From: Cephaloticoccus sp.
GTDB taxonomy: Bacteria; Verrucomicrobiota; Verrucomicrobiia; Opitutales; Opitutaceae
Reading direction: 5' to 3'
Assembly (NCBI GenBank): GCA_030833445.1
Contig: JAURHD010000005.1
Location: forward strand, 1-64,000
DNA: 64,000 nt
In this document: positions 45,844-53,930 of the stretch, one piece after another
Layout of the letters: each line of letters starts with the position of its first letter
Numbering within the stretch: the stretch's first letter is position 1
Position numbers and translations under genes: made by a program
The notes under the pieces: generated by a model
Told to the model about the DNA's origin: nothing
Seen by the model: the letters and a program-made list of their open reading frames with translations, nothing else
Database searches by the model: none

Positions 45844-45880
45844 GAGACATTTCCCGTGTTAGCTCATATAGCCCCTATAT
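45844..45880 (+). promoter_or_regulatory. Possible promoter and inverted repeat before secreted-protein gene
   Basis: GAGACA (45844-45849) and TATAGC (45867-45872) are spaced by 17 bases and each match four of six consensus positions. An inverted repeat ATATA-gcccc-TATAT (45866-45880) overlaps the -10 element and could bind a regulator. The start codon lies only 5 bases further on, so a transcript from here would be nearly leaderless. Weak evidence. Confidence 0.3.
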
Positions 45881-45884
45881 CGGC

Positions 45885-47759
45885 ATGCACCTGCCCCTTG
45901 ATACTCTCCTTGCCCCACCGGTGAATGCACGTTTGGGACGGATCATCGCCCTGATCAGCCTGGTGCTTCTCCCCACCACGTGGGTGCTGCAGGCGCAAAC
46001 CCCTGATTCTGACGGCCCTCGCCCCGGACAATGGGACAACATGATTTCCCTGCCTCCATTCCTGGTGGAAGACGACGGCGGGCAACCCTGGAAAGTAGCC
46101 AATCTGGAAGGAATCGAGGTATTATCGCGGAGTTCGGATACCCTTTCCAAAACCATCGTCGACCGCTATCTGCGCTTACAGGCGATGGTAAACTTAATCT
46201 ACCCACCTGACCTGCAACCGAGCAGCGTGGTGCCCACCGTATTGGTGATCAATGACCCAAAATTGCAGGTTACGACCAGTCGTGAACTGACTGAAACCCT
46301 GCAGCGTCAACTTAAGATCAACTACGCGGACAAATCGGATTCCTACATTCCGGTATATCATTTTTGGGATCAGGATACGCAGGTGATGTATTTCGTGATC
46401 GATGAATTCGATAACAATCCCAGTCCCGTGTCATTCACCCCGGCCTATTTCCGATTCATGCTCGAAACCCGGACCCCGGCCCTGCCGCGCTGGTTCATTG
46501 AAGGCATGGCCACTTTGATCGAGACGGTTTCACTTCCGGTCCCTCCGATTTCACGACGACTCTACAACTTCGGAAACGATGCCGCGACGATCTCTTGGAG
46601 CGATCCTGTCGACAAGGTCTCGGTGCAGCCCTTTGTCTGGCAATCGGATGCGGCCACCAAAGAGATGAACAGCCTGGTCAAAATGATGGCCAAATCCCAG
46701 GGCGTAGCCTACCTTCCTGATCAATTCCAATTCCTCACGCTGCAACGTATATTGAAGATCGATTCGCTCGATGAATTGGAAATGGGCGAGGCGAGTCTGC
46801 TAGCTTACCAAGCCGCCTTGTTCATTCGGTGGATATTGGATCCTGATCCGCGGGAATTGTCTGCCGGGGGACGGGAAAACTATTTGCGCAAGCCCATGGC
46901 CAGTGACCTCTGGAAGTTTGTCGAGCGGTGCGCGACGGAGCCCGTGACCGACAAGCTCTTCAAGGAATGCTTCGGCCAATCGATGAGCGTGGTGGATACA
47001 AGATTGCGCGGATATCTGCCCTTCGCCTGTCTCGCTTCGGCGAAGTTTCAGGTTGCCCCAAAGACCACCCCGGAATTTCCCAAGGCCAGCTTCAGCACGG
47101 CCTCTGTCATGGAAATCTCAAGACTCCGGGGGCGGCTGGAAAGATTGGAAACCGTCTACGTGAAAACGGAATACCCCGGGGTGGCGGAACCCTTTGTGGA
47201 CCGCGCCCGCCGCACCCTGCAACGCGCCTATAAATTGGGTGAGTATGATGACAAGCTGCTCGCGGAAATGGGCCTGTGCGAGGTCGATGCAGGCAAGGAT
47301 GCGGCCGCCAAGCCATTTCTAGCCCAGGCCGTGCGCTTGCATGTGCAACACCCCCGGGCCTACTTTGAATTTGCCCGCATCGAGTATGCCCGGCTCATAG
47401 AGGAAAATCCCGAATTACACGACGCTACAGATCAGCTCAAAATTATCACTGGCATACTGGAAGCCGGCCTGCGCCAAAAGCCCGCCCTAAGCACATCCTA
47501 TAATCTCCTGTTCGAGATCTGGCTGCGCCAGAAATTAATCCTCAGCCCGGACCAATTGGCGGAGATTGATCAGGGAGCAGCATTGTATCCCCGGAATTTT
47601 CGCATCCTGTTTGGCGCCGCCTTGCTCAAGACCAGCCAGGGCAAATTTGCTGATGCCCGGCGGTTGATTGACCAAGGCCTGCATCTGTTTACCAGCGAAA
47701 AAGAACTCAAGCAATTGAGCGGCTTGCAGGAATTCATTGCCCGAACCAAAATAGAATAA
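45885..47759 (+). CDS. Secreted protein of unknown function with helical-repeat C-terminus
   Basis: No named family is certain. The protein has 624 aa. A signal segment lies at about residues 19-37 (RIIALISLVLLPTTWVLQA), with cleavage probably after LQA. The mature start has LPPFLVEDDGGQPWKVANLE and IEVLSRSSDTLSKTIVDRY, a beginning I associate with a group of Opitutaceae secreted proteins. The centre has PRWFIEGMATLIETV, which resembles the W-x-x-E-G-x-A region of DUF1570/gluzincin-like peptidases, but I see no HExxH, so catalysis is doubtful. Residues from about 410 on are helical and TPR-like (VDRARRTLQRAYKLGEY, AKPFLAQAVRLHVQHPRAYF). A PDZ protein and three lipoproteins follow on the same strand. 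Confidence 0.75.
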   Translation: MHLPLDTLLAPPVNARLGRIIALISLVLLPTTWVLQAQTPDSDGPRPGQWDNMISLPPFLVEDDGGQPWKVANLEGIEVLSRSSDTLSKTIVDRYLRLQAMVNLIYPPDLQPSSVVPTVLVINDPKLQVTTSRELTETLQRQLKINYADKSDSYIPVYHFWDQDTQVMYFVIDEFDNNPSPVSFTPAYFRFMLETRTPALPRWFIEGMATLIETVSLPVPPISRRLYNFGNDAATISWSDPVDKVSVQPFVWQSDAATKEMNSLVKMMAKSQGVAYLPDQFQFLTLQRILKIDSLDELEMGEASLLAYQAALFIRWILDPDPRELSAGGRENYLRKPMASDLWKFVERCATEPVTDKLFKECFGQSMSVVDTRLRGYLPFACLASAKFQVAPKTTPEFPKASFSTASVMEISRLRGRLERLETVYVKTEYPGVAEPFVDRARRTLQRAYKLGEYDDKLLAEMGLCEVDAGKDAAAKPFLAQAVRLHVQHPRAYFEFARIEYARLIEENPELHDATDQLKIITGILEAGLRQKPALSTSYNLLFEIWLRQKLILSPDQLAEIDQGAALYPRNFRILFGAALLKTSQGKFADARRLIDQGLHLFTSEKELKQLSGLQEFIARTKIE

Positions 47760-47819
47760 TCCCGGATCACCGCAAATTTAGCGCCCCATCACCAAGAACC
47801 CGTTTATCACCCAATACCC

Positions 47820-48296
47820 ATGAAATCATCATTGTTTCACCGTCTGCTGTCTCTGATCGCCGTCATTTCATTGCCACTGACCGCGCTCGCTCAACCAGAG
47901 AATCAACCCGCTGCCGAACAAGCAAAGCCCGCCCGGATCGAGCAGATGAATCCCTTCACCGTCAGCGCGCTCTACGCCGCCATCGAGGTGCAGTTCACCT
48001 TGAGTGGGAAGAACCTATTCAAACCGCTGGAGGATACGGTCGATTCCGCGGAAGTGATTTCCCTGCAAATCCGCGACCCGGATGACACCCCGGAAATCGG
48101 TATCGGCGACAAAATCGTGGCCATCGATGGGGTGGAGTTGCACGGGAAAACCTTGGCGGAGATTTCCAAGCTGTTGAATCAGGCTCGGGCTAAAGGCGTC
48201 CCGGATATGAAAATCAGTGGAAATCTAGGTCTCAGCACCAAGACCATCAAGTTCGATGGTGACTGGCTCGTTCCACTGCCCGGTTTGAAACGCTAA
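47820..48296 (+). CDS. Small periplasmic PDZ-domain protein
   Basis: This protein has 158 aa with a signal peptide (FHRLLSLIAVISLPLTALA, cleaved before QPE). The mature part is a single PDZ-like domain: a linker, then EIGIGDKIVAIDGVELHGKT (about 94-113), the core of a PDZ fold in which a carboxylate-binding loop and the I-x-G-D-x-I element are visible, followed by the helix LAEISKLLNQARAKG. It lacks a protease domain, so it may act as an adaptor or substrate-recognition unit in the envelope. Neighbours are another secreted protein upstream (60 bases away) and BamE-like lipoproteins downstream. Confidence 0.75.
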   Translation: MKSSLFHRLLSLIAVISLPLTALAQPENQPAAEQAKPARIEQMNPFTVSALYAAIEVQFTLSGKNLFKPLEDTVDSAEVISLQIRDPDDTPEIGIGDKIVAIDGVELHGKTLAEISKLLNQARAKGVPDMKISGNLGLSTKTIKFDGDWLVPLPGLKR

Positions 48297-48337
48297 CCTG
48301 TGTTGGATACAAAGCCCTGACCCACTTAGGTCCAAAA

Positions 48338-49084
48338 ATGAAATGCCTCCGCTACATGCATAACACAAGTTTTCGGGCTTTGGATCGCTCTCTGCATCTA
48401 TCCATCACGCTCCTGGGCTTTATGCTGAATCCCGGTTGTGAAACCGCACCGAAAGAGACGCCCCAGTCCAAGCGCATCACCGAACTTAAAACCACCTACG
48501 AAAAGGCACCGGAGGCAGCCAAAACCGCCGCATCTACCGGCAATCTCGCCCGGGGCCAGTCACCCGAGTTGGTTTACATCGCGCTGGGTCGGCCCAACTT
48601 CATCCTCACCTCGGCCGATGGTCGCGTCACGACTTGGACTTACCAAAACTATCTGCCACCTCCCCCGCCAAGGGCCGTGCAGGAAGCATCCAAAAGGGAG
48701 AAATTCAGAGGCAATTTCGACCGGCAGTCCCAGATCAAGGACCCGTTACAAGATGCCGTCGGCGCATTCCAATATAATATGTCACGACAGATGGTCCCCA
48801 GCACCGACCCGCTGGATGCCAACAAGGAGCAAAAACGATCGGATCAATCGTGGGCTGACTATGCCCGCTACAACACCAATCGGGAATTGGCGAAAAGCAT
48901 ACCTGAGGCCGAAAAGGTTCTCAAAATTCTCGATGATAAAGCGCGGGTAGAATACATTGATTCACTGAAAAATGACCGGATCGCGGATCCGATTACGGTA
49001 AAACTCGAGGTCATTTTTATCGGGCACCAGGTCAGCGATGCCATTGTCGACGACTCGGTTTCCGCCTTCGTCACCCAGCCATGA
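48338..49084 (+). CDS. BamE-like lipoprotein paralogue 1 (weak lipobox)
   Basis: First of three tandem paralogues, 248 aa. The N-terminal hydrophobic part SLHLSITLLGFML leads to NPGCETAP; the Cys is in place but the lipobox reads L-N-P-G-C, with Asn and Pro at -3 and -2, so lipidation is less certain than in copies 2 and 3. The core motif is TGNLARGQSPELVYIALG then RVTTWTYQNYLPPPPP. It resembles the SmpA/OmlA (BamE-like) fold, in which an I/L-x-x-G-x-x-x-x-V-x-x-x-L-G-x-P element precedes a W-Y pair. The Pro-rich stretch and SDQSWADYARY (about 168) follow. The last four bases overlap the start of copy 2. Function unknown. Confidence 0.8.
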   Translation: MKCLRYMHNTSFRALDRSLHLSITLLGFMLNPGCETAPKETPQSKRITELKTTYEKAPEAAKTAASTGNLARGQSPELVYIALGRPNFILTSADGRVTTWTYQNYLPPPPPRAVQEASKREKFRGNFDRQSQIKDPLQDAVGAFQYNMSRQMVPSTDPLDANKEQKRSDQSWADYARYNTNRELAKSIPEAEKVLKILDDKARVEYIDSLKNDRIADPITVKLEVIFIGHQVSDAIVDDSVSAFVTQP

Positions 49085-49824
49085 CAATACGTATGCCTAG
49101 GATACCCTATCTTACGCGATGCTCAGCTATCGTTGCGCTAACATTAATGTTGGCCGGTTGCGAAACCACGCCCAAGCCCACGGCCGCGACGCCCCAATCC
49201 GTGCGCATTACCGAATTGGGCAGCGTATACGAAAAGGCACCGGAGACAGCCAAAGCCGCCGCATCCACCGGTAATCTAACCCGGGGCCAGTCACCCGAAT
49301 TGGTCTACATCGCATTGGGTCGGCCCAACGTCATCCTCACCTCGGCCGATGGTCGGGTCACCACCTGGACCTACCAAAACTATCTCCCACCACCACCACC
49401 CAAACCGGTGCAGGAACCTACCAAAAAGGAGAAATTCCAGAGTAATTTTTCCAAACAAAATCGCGTGGTTGATCCCCTGCAGGATGCCGTCGGTGCGTTT
49501 CAATATAACTTATCCCGGCAGATGGTGCCTAGAACCGATCCGCTTAATTTGGATTTGGATAAATACATGGAGCAGAAACGACCCGATCAATCATGGGCGG
49601 ACTATGCCCGTTACCGGACCAACCGCGATATGGCGAAAACGGGCGGACCCGCAGTGGTCAAGATGGTCGATGATAAGGCCCGGGCCGAGTATATCGAGTC
49701 GCAGCAAAAGGAACGTATTCCTGACCTAACCACCGTAAAGCTCGAGGTCATCTTTCTCGGGCCCCAAGTCGCCGATGCCATCGTCAATGATTCGGTGTCG
49801 GCCTTCGCCCTTCAGAACCCATGA
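49081..49824 (+). CDS. BamE-like lipoprotein paralogue 2
   Basis: This 247-aa protein is the closest relative of copy 1; long runs are identical, for example RGQSPELVYIALGRPN and LTSADGRVTTWTYQNYLPPP. The signal IVALTLMLAGC ends in a good lipobox, so the product should be an outer- or inner-membrane lipoprotein. Core elements in order: TGNLTRGQSPELVYIALG, the Pro-rich stretch, DPLQDAVGAFQYNLSRQMVP, RPDQSWADYARYRTN, and the terminal VKLEVIFLGPQVADAIVNDS. The ATG overlaps the copy 1 stop and the stop overlaps the copy 3 start, both as ATGA, so the three are translated as one unit. Confidence 0.82.
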   Translation: MTIRMPRIPYLTRCSAIVALTLMLAGCETTPKPTAATPQSVRITELGSVYEKAPETAKAAASTGNLTRGQSPELVYIALGRPNVILTSADGRVTTWTYQNYLPPPPPKPVQEPTKKEKFQSNFSKQNRVVDPLQDAVGAFQYNLSRQMVPRTDPLNLDLDKYMEQKRPDQSWADYARYRTNRDMAKTGGPAVVKMVDDKARAEYIESQQKERIPDLTTVKLEVIFLGPQVADAIVNDSVSAFALQNP

Positions 49825-50489
49825 AGATTTTACCATATCTGCTGACTGCTTCCACCGTGGCTCTCCTAGGCCTCATCACTGGATGCGAGAGCACACCCAC
49901 CACTCCTCAGAGTCTACGCACGGCCGAACTGAGTGCGGACTATCAAAAACTGTCCGCTGAAAGCAAGGAGGCCGTCGGCAAAGGATTGATCTCAAGAGGA
50001 CAGGACCCCAAGACCGTTTATATGGCTCTCGGTAAGCCCGATCTGATCACCACTTCCGCCGACGGACACGTGGTAACTTGGATCTACGACAATTATCTGC
50101 CTCCGCAAACCAAAGAACAAAAACAAGCAACCTATAAGGATATCAAACAGCGCAATAATCTGTCCGAACCACTCCAGGATATTTTCGAGTCATGGAACGC
50201 GAATGTGGAAAGGCATTCCATGGAAACCAACGCGGAAATCGCTCCACGCGCCCAAGGCCAGTCATGGGCCGATTACGGCAAATACCGGCGGGAAAGAGAA
50301 TTCGCGAGAGGGGGCGCCGTCTATCTCGACCGACAAGCCCGGGAAGAATACAAAGCCTCTCTGTATATCGACCCTGCGCCCGATGCGGTTAGCATCAAGT
50401 TGGAGGTCATCTTCATCGAAGAACTGGTCAGCGACGCCATCGTGAACGATTCGGTCTCGGCCTTTGCGACCAACCCTGAAGAAAAATAA
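49821..50489 (+). CDS. BamE-like lipoprotein paralogue 3
   Basis: This third copy has 222 aa, shorter and more diverged. The leader STVALLGLITGC carries a good lipobox. It keeps the core (LISRGQDPKTVYMALGKPD, TTSADGHVVTWIYDNYLPP), a middle with LSEPLQDIFESWNANVERH, QSWADYGKYRRE, and the terminal VSIKLEVIFIEELVSDAIVN. The Pro-rich stretch of copies 1 and 2 is replaced by QTKEQKQATYKDIKQ. The three copies share start and end blocks, so they arose by duplication in place. Its stop lies 12 bases before the convergent methyltransferase. Confidence 0.82.
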   Translation: MKILPYLLTASTVALLGLITGCESTPTTPQSLRTAELSADYQKLSAESKEAVGKGLISRGQDPKTVYMALGKPDLITTSADGHVVTWIYDNYLPPQTKEQKQATYKDIKQRNNLSEPLQDIFESWNANVERHSMETNAEIAPRAQGQSWADYGKYRREREFARGGAVYLDRQAREEYKASLYIDPAPDAVSIKLEVIFIEELVSDAIVNDSVSAFATNPEEK

Positions 50490-50501
50490 CGCAGCCCGGT
50501 C

Positions 50502-51263
50502 CTAGATCCGGAACGCAATGATCGTGTTGGCAACGCCGACAATTTCACCGAAGCGACCGGCCTTGATCGTTTCAAAAATCGCCTGGGTCACTCCACTCGC
50601 CCTGCTGCCAAAATCGTGGAACGCCATCACGCCACCTTGTTTCATGAATGGCAGCCAAGCCTCAATGTCAGCCTTGCAGCCTTCGTAAGAGTGATCGCCA
50701 TCAATGAACATCAGATCGATTGTGCCGCGCTTATCGGTCAAGGACTCAGCCGCCGCCAGTGAGTCACTGATGACCGGTTCGGTGCGCGCACTCAGGCCCA
50801 GTGCGGCAAAGTTGGCATTGAAAATATCGAGCGTGCTGCCGGTGCCGAGCCTCTGAAAATGCCGCTGATACCAGGCCACATCTTCGCCGCACAACGAGAG
50901 CCCTTGGAAATTATCCACCGCGTAGATCTTAGCTCCATCGCCCTTTAACCCGGCAGCCAAAAAGCAGGTGGAGGCTCCCATCCATGAACCGATCTCCACC
51001 ACCTGGGCATTCACGGGTGCATCCGCCGCCAACTGATAAAGATACCCGCGTTCCGGGAAGCTGCCCATGTCGTCCTGCTTGAACTGGCGCGCAATGCGCA
51101 GGAATTCATTCCAGTCCAAGTCCGGCCGGCGTTTGCGGGCTCCGCGCAAATAGCGCCTGATCTTCATCGTAAAACGCACGTCGCGCACGCCGGGCCAGTG
51201 TTTGAAAGCCATGTGCCGCAACCTGCCAGCGGCTCGTATGTCCGCAAAGCTTTTTCTTTGCAC
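50502..51263 (-). CDS. SAM-dependent methyltransferase, Methyltransf_24/CmcI-like
   Basis: This is a cytoplasmic class I methyltransferase of 253 aa from a GTG at 51263; an ATG at 51212 (236 aa) is also possible. Motif I reads VVEIGSWMGASTCFLAAGL, the acidic strand is IYAVDNF, and the characteristic DLMFIDGDHSYEGCKADIEAW follows, typical of the Methyltransf_24 group that includes CmcI and many sugar O-methyltransferases. GGVMAFHDFG is the last conserved block. It is divergent from two GT2 genes, so it may methylate a sugar or glycan they use (inference). Confidence 0.85.
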   Translation of the reverse strand: MQRKSFADIRAAGRLRHMAFKHWPGVRDVRFTMKIRRYLRGARKRRPDLDWNEFLRIARQFKQDDMGSFPERGYLYQLAADAPVNAQVVEIGSWMGASTCFLAAGLKGDGAKIYAVDNFQGLSLCGEDVAWYQRHFQRLGTGSTLDIFNANFAALGLSARTEPVISDSLAAAESLTDKRGTIDLMFIDGDHSYEGCKADIEAWLPFMKQGGVMAFHDFGSRASGVTQAIFETIKAGRFGEIVGVANTIIAFRI

Positions 51264-51317
51264 CCCAATTGGTGCCCGGCATCGTCTTGACCAGTTCGAC
51301 GCGCCCTACGTGCCCGC

Positions 51318-52259
51318 ATGACCCACCCTGCCCAACTACCCAAAGTCACCGTTGCGATTTGCACCTACAATCGTGCGGGCTACTTGCGGCAGACCTTGGC
51401 GAGCATTGCCCGGCAGGACTATCCCAGCGGTCAGCTCGAAGTATTGGTCATCGACAACAACTCAACGGATGACACCCGGGCCGCCGTGGCGGAGCACGCC
51501 ACCGATCCGCATCCGCCGCGCCATGTTTTTGAAGTCACCCAAGGTCTCGTCCATGCGCGCAATCGAGGCATCACTGAATCCACGGGTGAGATTCTGATTC
51601 TAGCCGATGATGATATCCTGATGGAACCGGATTGGGTGCGCCAAATTATGGCGCCGTTTCAATTGAATGAAGAAAAACGCATCGGCTGTGTGGGCGGCGA
51701 AGTCGTGCCGGTCTTCCCGGATGGTCTACCTGAGTGGATTCGCGAATGGCACGCGCCGCTGGCGTTTCGTGCCGATGCCGGTCCGATCAATGCCCGCCAA
51801 TCACCCATGGGCGCCAACTTCGCTTTTCCCAAATGGATTTTTGATCAGCTTGGGTTCTTCGCCACCGGTTTGGATCGTCGCGGCGGCAGTCTATTTGGCG
51901 GCGGCGATGCCGAAATCGTCCGCCGCATCCGAAGTGCAGGCTATCAAATCTGGTTCGCTCCGGCCGCCAAGGTCCTGCATCAGATGCCCGCTTCTCGCAC
52001 GACCTTCCGTTATGCCGCCCGGCATGCATTTGACTCCGCGCGTTCGCGGATCGTCGACCGCGCCAAGGAGGGCAAAGGTGCCGGCTACTTGCTTGGACGA
52101 TTCTGCGGCAATCTGATCAAGGCGCTGGTCTTCGTCGTGCTCGCCCTGCTCTACTTTATCGGCCTGCAATCGGGTCAGGGTAAAAAATCCCTTGTCCGGG
52201 CATGGCGCTCCTGCGGCTACCTTTATCAAATCCCGCGCTCGCTGTTCGGCGCCATCTAA
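51318..52259 (+). CDS. GT2 glycosyltransferase with C-terminal membrane segment
   Basis: This protein has 313 aa. The GT-A part starts VTVAICTYNRAGYLRQTL, has VIDNNSTDDTRAAV and the metal site ILADDDILMEPDWV. A NFAFPKWIFDQLGFF block and GGGDAEIVRRIRSAGYQIWF carry the acceptor-site residues usual in GT2 proteins. Near the C-terminus lies a hydrophobic segment (LIKALVFVVLALLYFIG), which would anchor it at the membrane. The following GT2 gene starts 15 bases downstream. Sugar and acceptor are unknown; with the next gene it may add sugars to LPS core. Confidence 0.87.
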   Translation: MTHPAQLPKVTVAICTYNRAGYLRQTLASIARQDYPSGQLEVLVIDNNSTDDTRAAVAEHATDPHPPRHVFEVTQGLVHARNRGITESTGEILILADDDILMEPDWVRQIMAPFQLNEEKRIGCVGGEVVPVFPDGLPEWIREWHAPLAFRADAGPINARQSPMGANFAFPKWIFDQLGFFATGLDRRGGSLFGGGDAEIVRRIRSAGYQIWFAPAAKVLHQMPASRTTFRYAARHAFDSARSRIVDRAKEGKGAGYLLGRFCGNLIKALVFVVLALLYFIGLQSGQGKKSLVRAWRSCGYLYQIPRSLFGAI

Positions 52260-52274
52260 GTCTCACTCCCATTC

Positions 52275-53057
52275 GTGAATTCTCCCTTACCCATCAGTGT
52301 TGTCATCGTCGCCCGGAACGAGGCGCTTACGTTGCCGCGCTGTCTGCAGAGCGTGCAGGGCTGGGTAACCGAAATCGTCGTAGTGCTCAATGCGACCACG
52401 GATGACAGTGAGCGCATCGCCACCGAACATGGCGCCAAGGTGCAGCACACGGAGTGGCGCGGTTTTCGTGACACCAAGAACGAAGCTCTCGGACTGGCGA
52501 CCCAACCCTGGGCACTGTGCCTCGATGCCGACGAGGAAGTCTCCACCCAACTCCGCGAAAGTATCACAGACTTTTTCGCCAGGGGGCATGACCAGAGAAA
52601 CGTCGGCGCAAAATTCCCCCGCAAGGTATGGTTCATCGATCGTTGGATCACGCACGGCGATTGGTATCCCGATCACAGCCTGCGGCTGATCAAACGCGAT
52701 GCCTCGCGTTGGGGCGGTGACCAATTCGTCCACGAAAGAATGGAATGCGACGGACCGGTCGCAACCCTGCCCGGCGATCTCCACCACTATTCTTTCCCGA
52801 CTCTGGCCAGTCACGTCGCCAAGATAAATCCCTTTGCCGATCTGTTTGTGGCCCAACAACAGGCCAAGGGTAAACGGTTCTCCGCCCTCGCAGCGGTGCT
52901 CCGGCCGGCTTGGCGCTTTTTCCGCGCCTATGTGATGCGCCTCGGTTTCTTGGACGGCTATCCCGGTTTTTACATTGCCTGGGCCACCGCGTTCGGCGCG
53001 TTCGTGCGATACAGTCGGTTGTATGAAGCCGAAAACCAACGTTCGCCAGATGTCTGA
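52275..53057 (+). CDS. GT2 glycosyltransferase, WaaE/KdtX-like
   Basis: This protein has 260 aa from a GTG at 52275. PISVVIVARNEALTLPRCL followed by EIVVVLNATTDDSERIA, then LGLATQPWALCLDADEEVS with the D-x-D motif, is the layout of the WaaE/KdtX family of LPS-core glucosyltransferases. Also typical are WFIDRWITHGDWYPDHSLRL and GDQFVHERMEC. RPAWRFFRAYVMRLGFLDG is the family's C-terminal amphipathic block. A role in LPS core assembly fits the MsbA and GT9 genes about 8 kb upstream. The stop overlaps the DciA-like gene by eight bases. Confidence 0.87.
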   Translation: MNSPLPISVVIVARNEALTLPRCLQSVQGWVTEIVVVLNATTDDSERIATEHGAKVQHTEWRGFRDTKNEALGLATQPWALCLDADEEVSTQLRESITDFFARGHDQRNVGAKFPRKVWFIDRWITHGDWYPDHSLRLIKRDASRWGGDQFVHERMECDGPVATLPGDLHHYSFPTLASHVAKINPFADLFVAQQQAKGKRFSALAAVLRPAWRFFRAYVMRLGFLDGYPGFYIAWATAFGAFVRYSRLYEAENQRSPDV

Positions 53058-53433
53058 AGAACCCTTCCAGTTCAGTCGGATTGCGGAGGAAATGATCGGT
53101 GATTTACGGCGCGTGCCTTTCCAGGAGCCCAAACGGCAGCGCAAGCGCGCCACCAAGGACTTGGCCGCCTTGGTTGAAGAACTGATGGTGAAATATCAGG
53201 TTGGCCGCGACTCGCCCGAACAGACGATCCGGGACCACTGGCCTGACTTGGTCGGCAAGGCCAATGCCGCCTATTCCCACCCCGTTACCATCGAGCGCGG
53301 GCGCCTCTTGGTGCTGGTTTCCCATGCGGTGGTGCGCAGCGAGCTGTTTCACCACCGGGAGGGCATTGCGGAAAAGATCAGGCAACTCGCTGGTTGCAAG
53401 GATGTTCGGAATTTGAATATCCGGGCCGGTTAA
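53050..53433 (+). CDS. DUF721 protein, DciA-like
   Basis: This protein has 127 aa from the ATG at 53050; an ATG at 53023 would add nine residues and overlap the previous gene more. The domain lies at the end: DHWPDLVGKANAAYSHPVTI, then GRLLVLVSHAVVRSELFHHR and EKIRQL, the DUF721 pattern (W-x-x-x-V-G, hydrophobic strands, R-x-E-L). DciA proteins of this family load the replicative helicase DnaB in bacteria without DnaC/DnaI. The N-terminal half is basic and may bind DNA (EPKRQRKRATKD). The identity is likely but rests on the short domain alone. Confidence 0.72.
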   Translation: MSEEPFQFSRIAEEMIGDLRRVPFQEPKRQRKRATKDLAALVEELMVKYQVGRDSPEQTIRDHWPDLVGKANAAYSHPVTIERGRLLVLVSHAVVRSELFHHREGIAEKIRQLAGCKDVRNLNIRAG

Positions 53434-53658
53434 CCGGCGAATACGACTAAATTTACGCTTGCTCCAGCGTGTAACGTTTTGGATTCTGGCTCCTTGCGTT
53501 AGTGGAAATCCATCGGTTGTGGATTCCCACCATGGCTGGTCCGACATCCCGTCGGATTGGAACGGTGACGCCGGCTAAGCCGCGATTTCGGTCGCGGGGA
53601 GGCGGGTGCCACGGAGCTCGCAAGAGTTCCCTACAGTCGTGAAACCAAACATCAAACC
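53434..53658 (+). promoter_or_regulatory. rpsO leader region with three stem-loops
   Basis: These 225 bases have no gene. Three inverted repeats are visible: GGAA(A)TCCA with TGGATTCC around 53503-53527, TCCGAC/GTCGGA at 53540-53556, and CCGCGAT/GTCGCGG closed by a TTCG tetraloop at 53580-53597. S15 autoregulates its mRNA through structured leaders in several bacteria, so this could be such an element (inference). No clear -35/-10 pair or Shine-Dalgarno stands out. Confidence 0.45.
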
Positions 53659-53922
53659 ATGTCTACCGTCTCAAAACCAGAAATCATCTCAGAATACAAA
53701 ATCCACGAGAAGGATACCGGCTCGTCCGAAGTCCAGATCGCGCTGCTGACCGCCCGAATCAATCACTTGACCGAGCATCTGCGCACGCATCGCAAGGACT
53801 TTCACTCGCGCCGCGGCCTTCTCCAGATGGCTGCTCGCCGTCGCAAACTGCTCGATTATGTTAAGCGCCATGACTTGGCCAAATATACCGAGCTGCTGCA
53901 AAAGCTGAGCCTCCGTCGCTAA
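53659..53922 (+). CDS. rpsO: 30S ribosomal protein S15
   Basis: S15 binds the central domain of 16S rRNA and helps form bridge B4 with the 50S subunit. It has 87 aa, the usual length. The conserved blocks are all present: [35 protein letters not shown] and [13 protein letters not shown], with LSLRR at the end. It lies upstream of pnp as in many bacteria. No purine-rich ribosome site precedes the ATG (sequence AAACATCAAACC). A strong stem-loop follows 12 bases after the stop. Confidence 0.98.
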   Translation: MSTVSKPEIISEYKIHEKDTGSSEVQIALLTARINHLTEHLRTHRKDFHSRRGLLQMAARRRKLLDYVKRHDLAKYTELLQKLSLRR

Positions 53923-53930
53923 CCGCTTTA

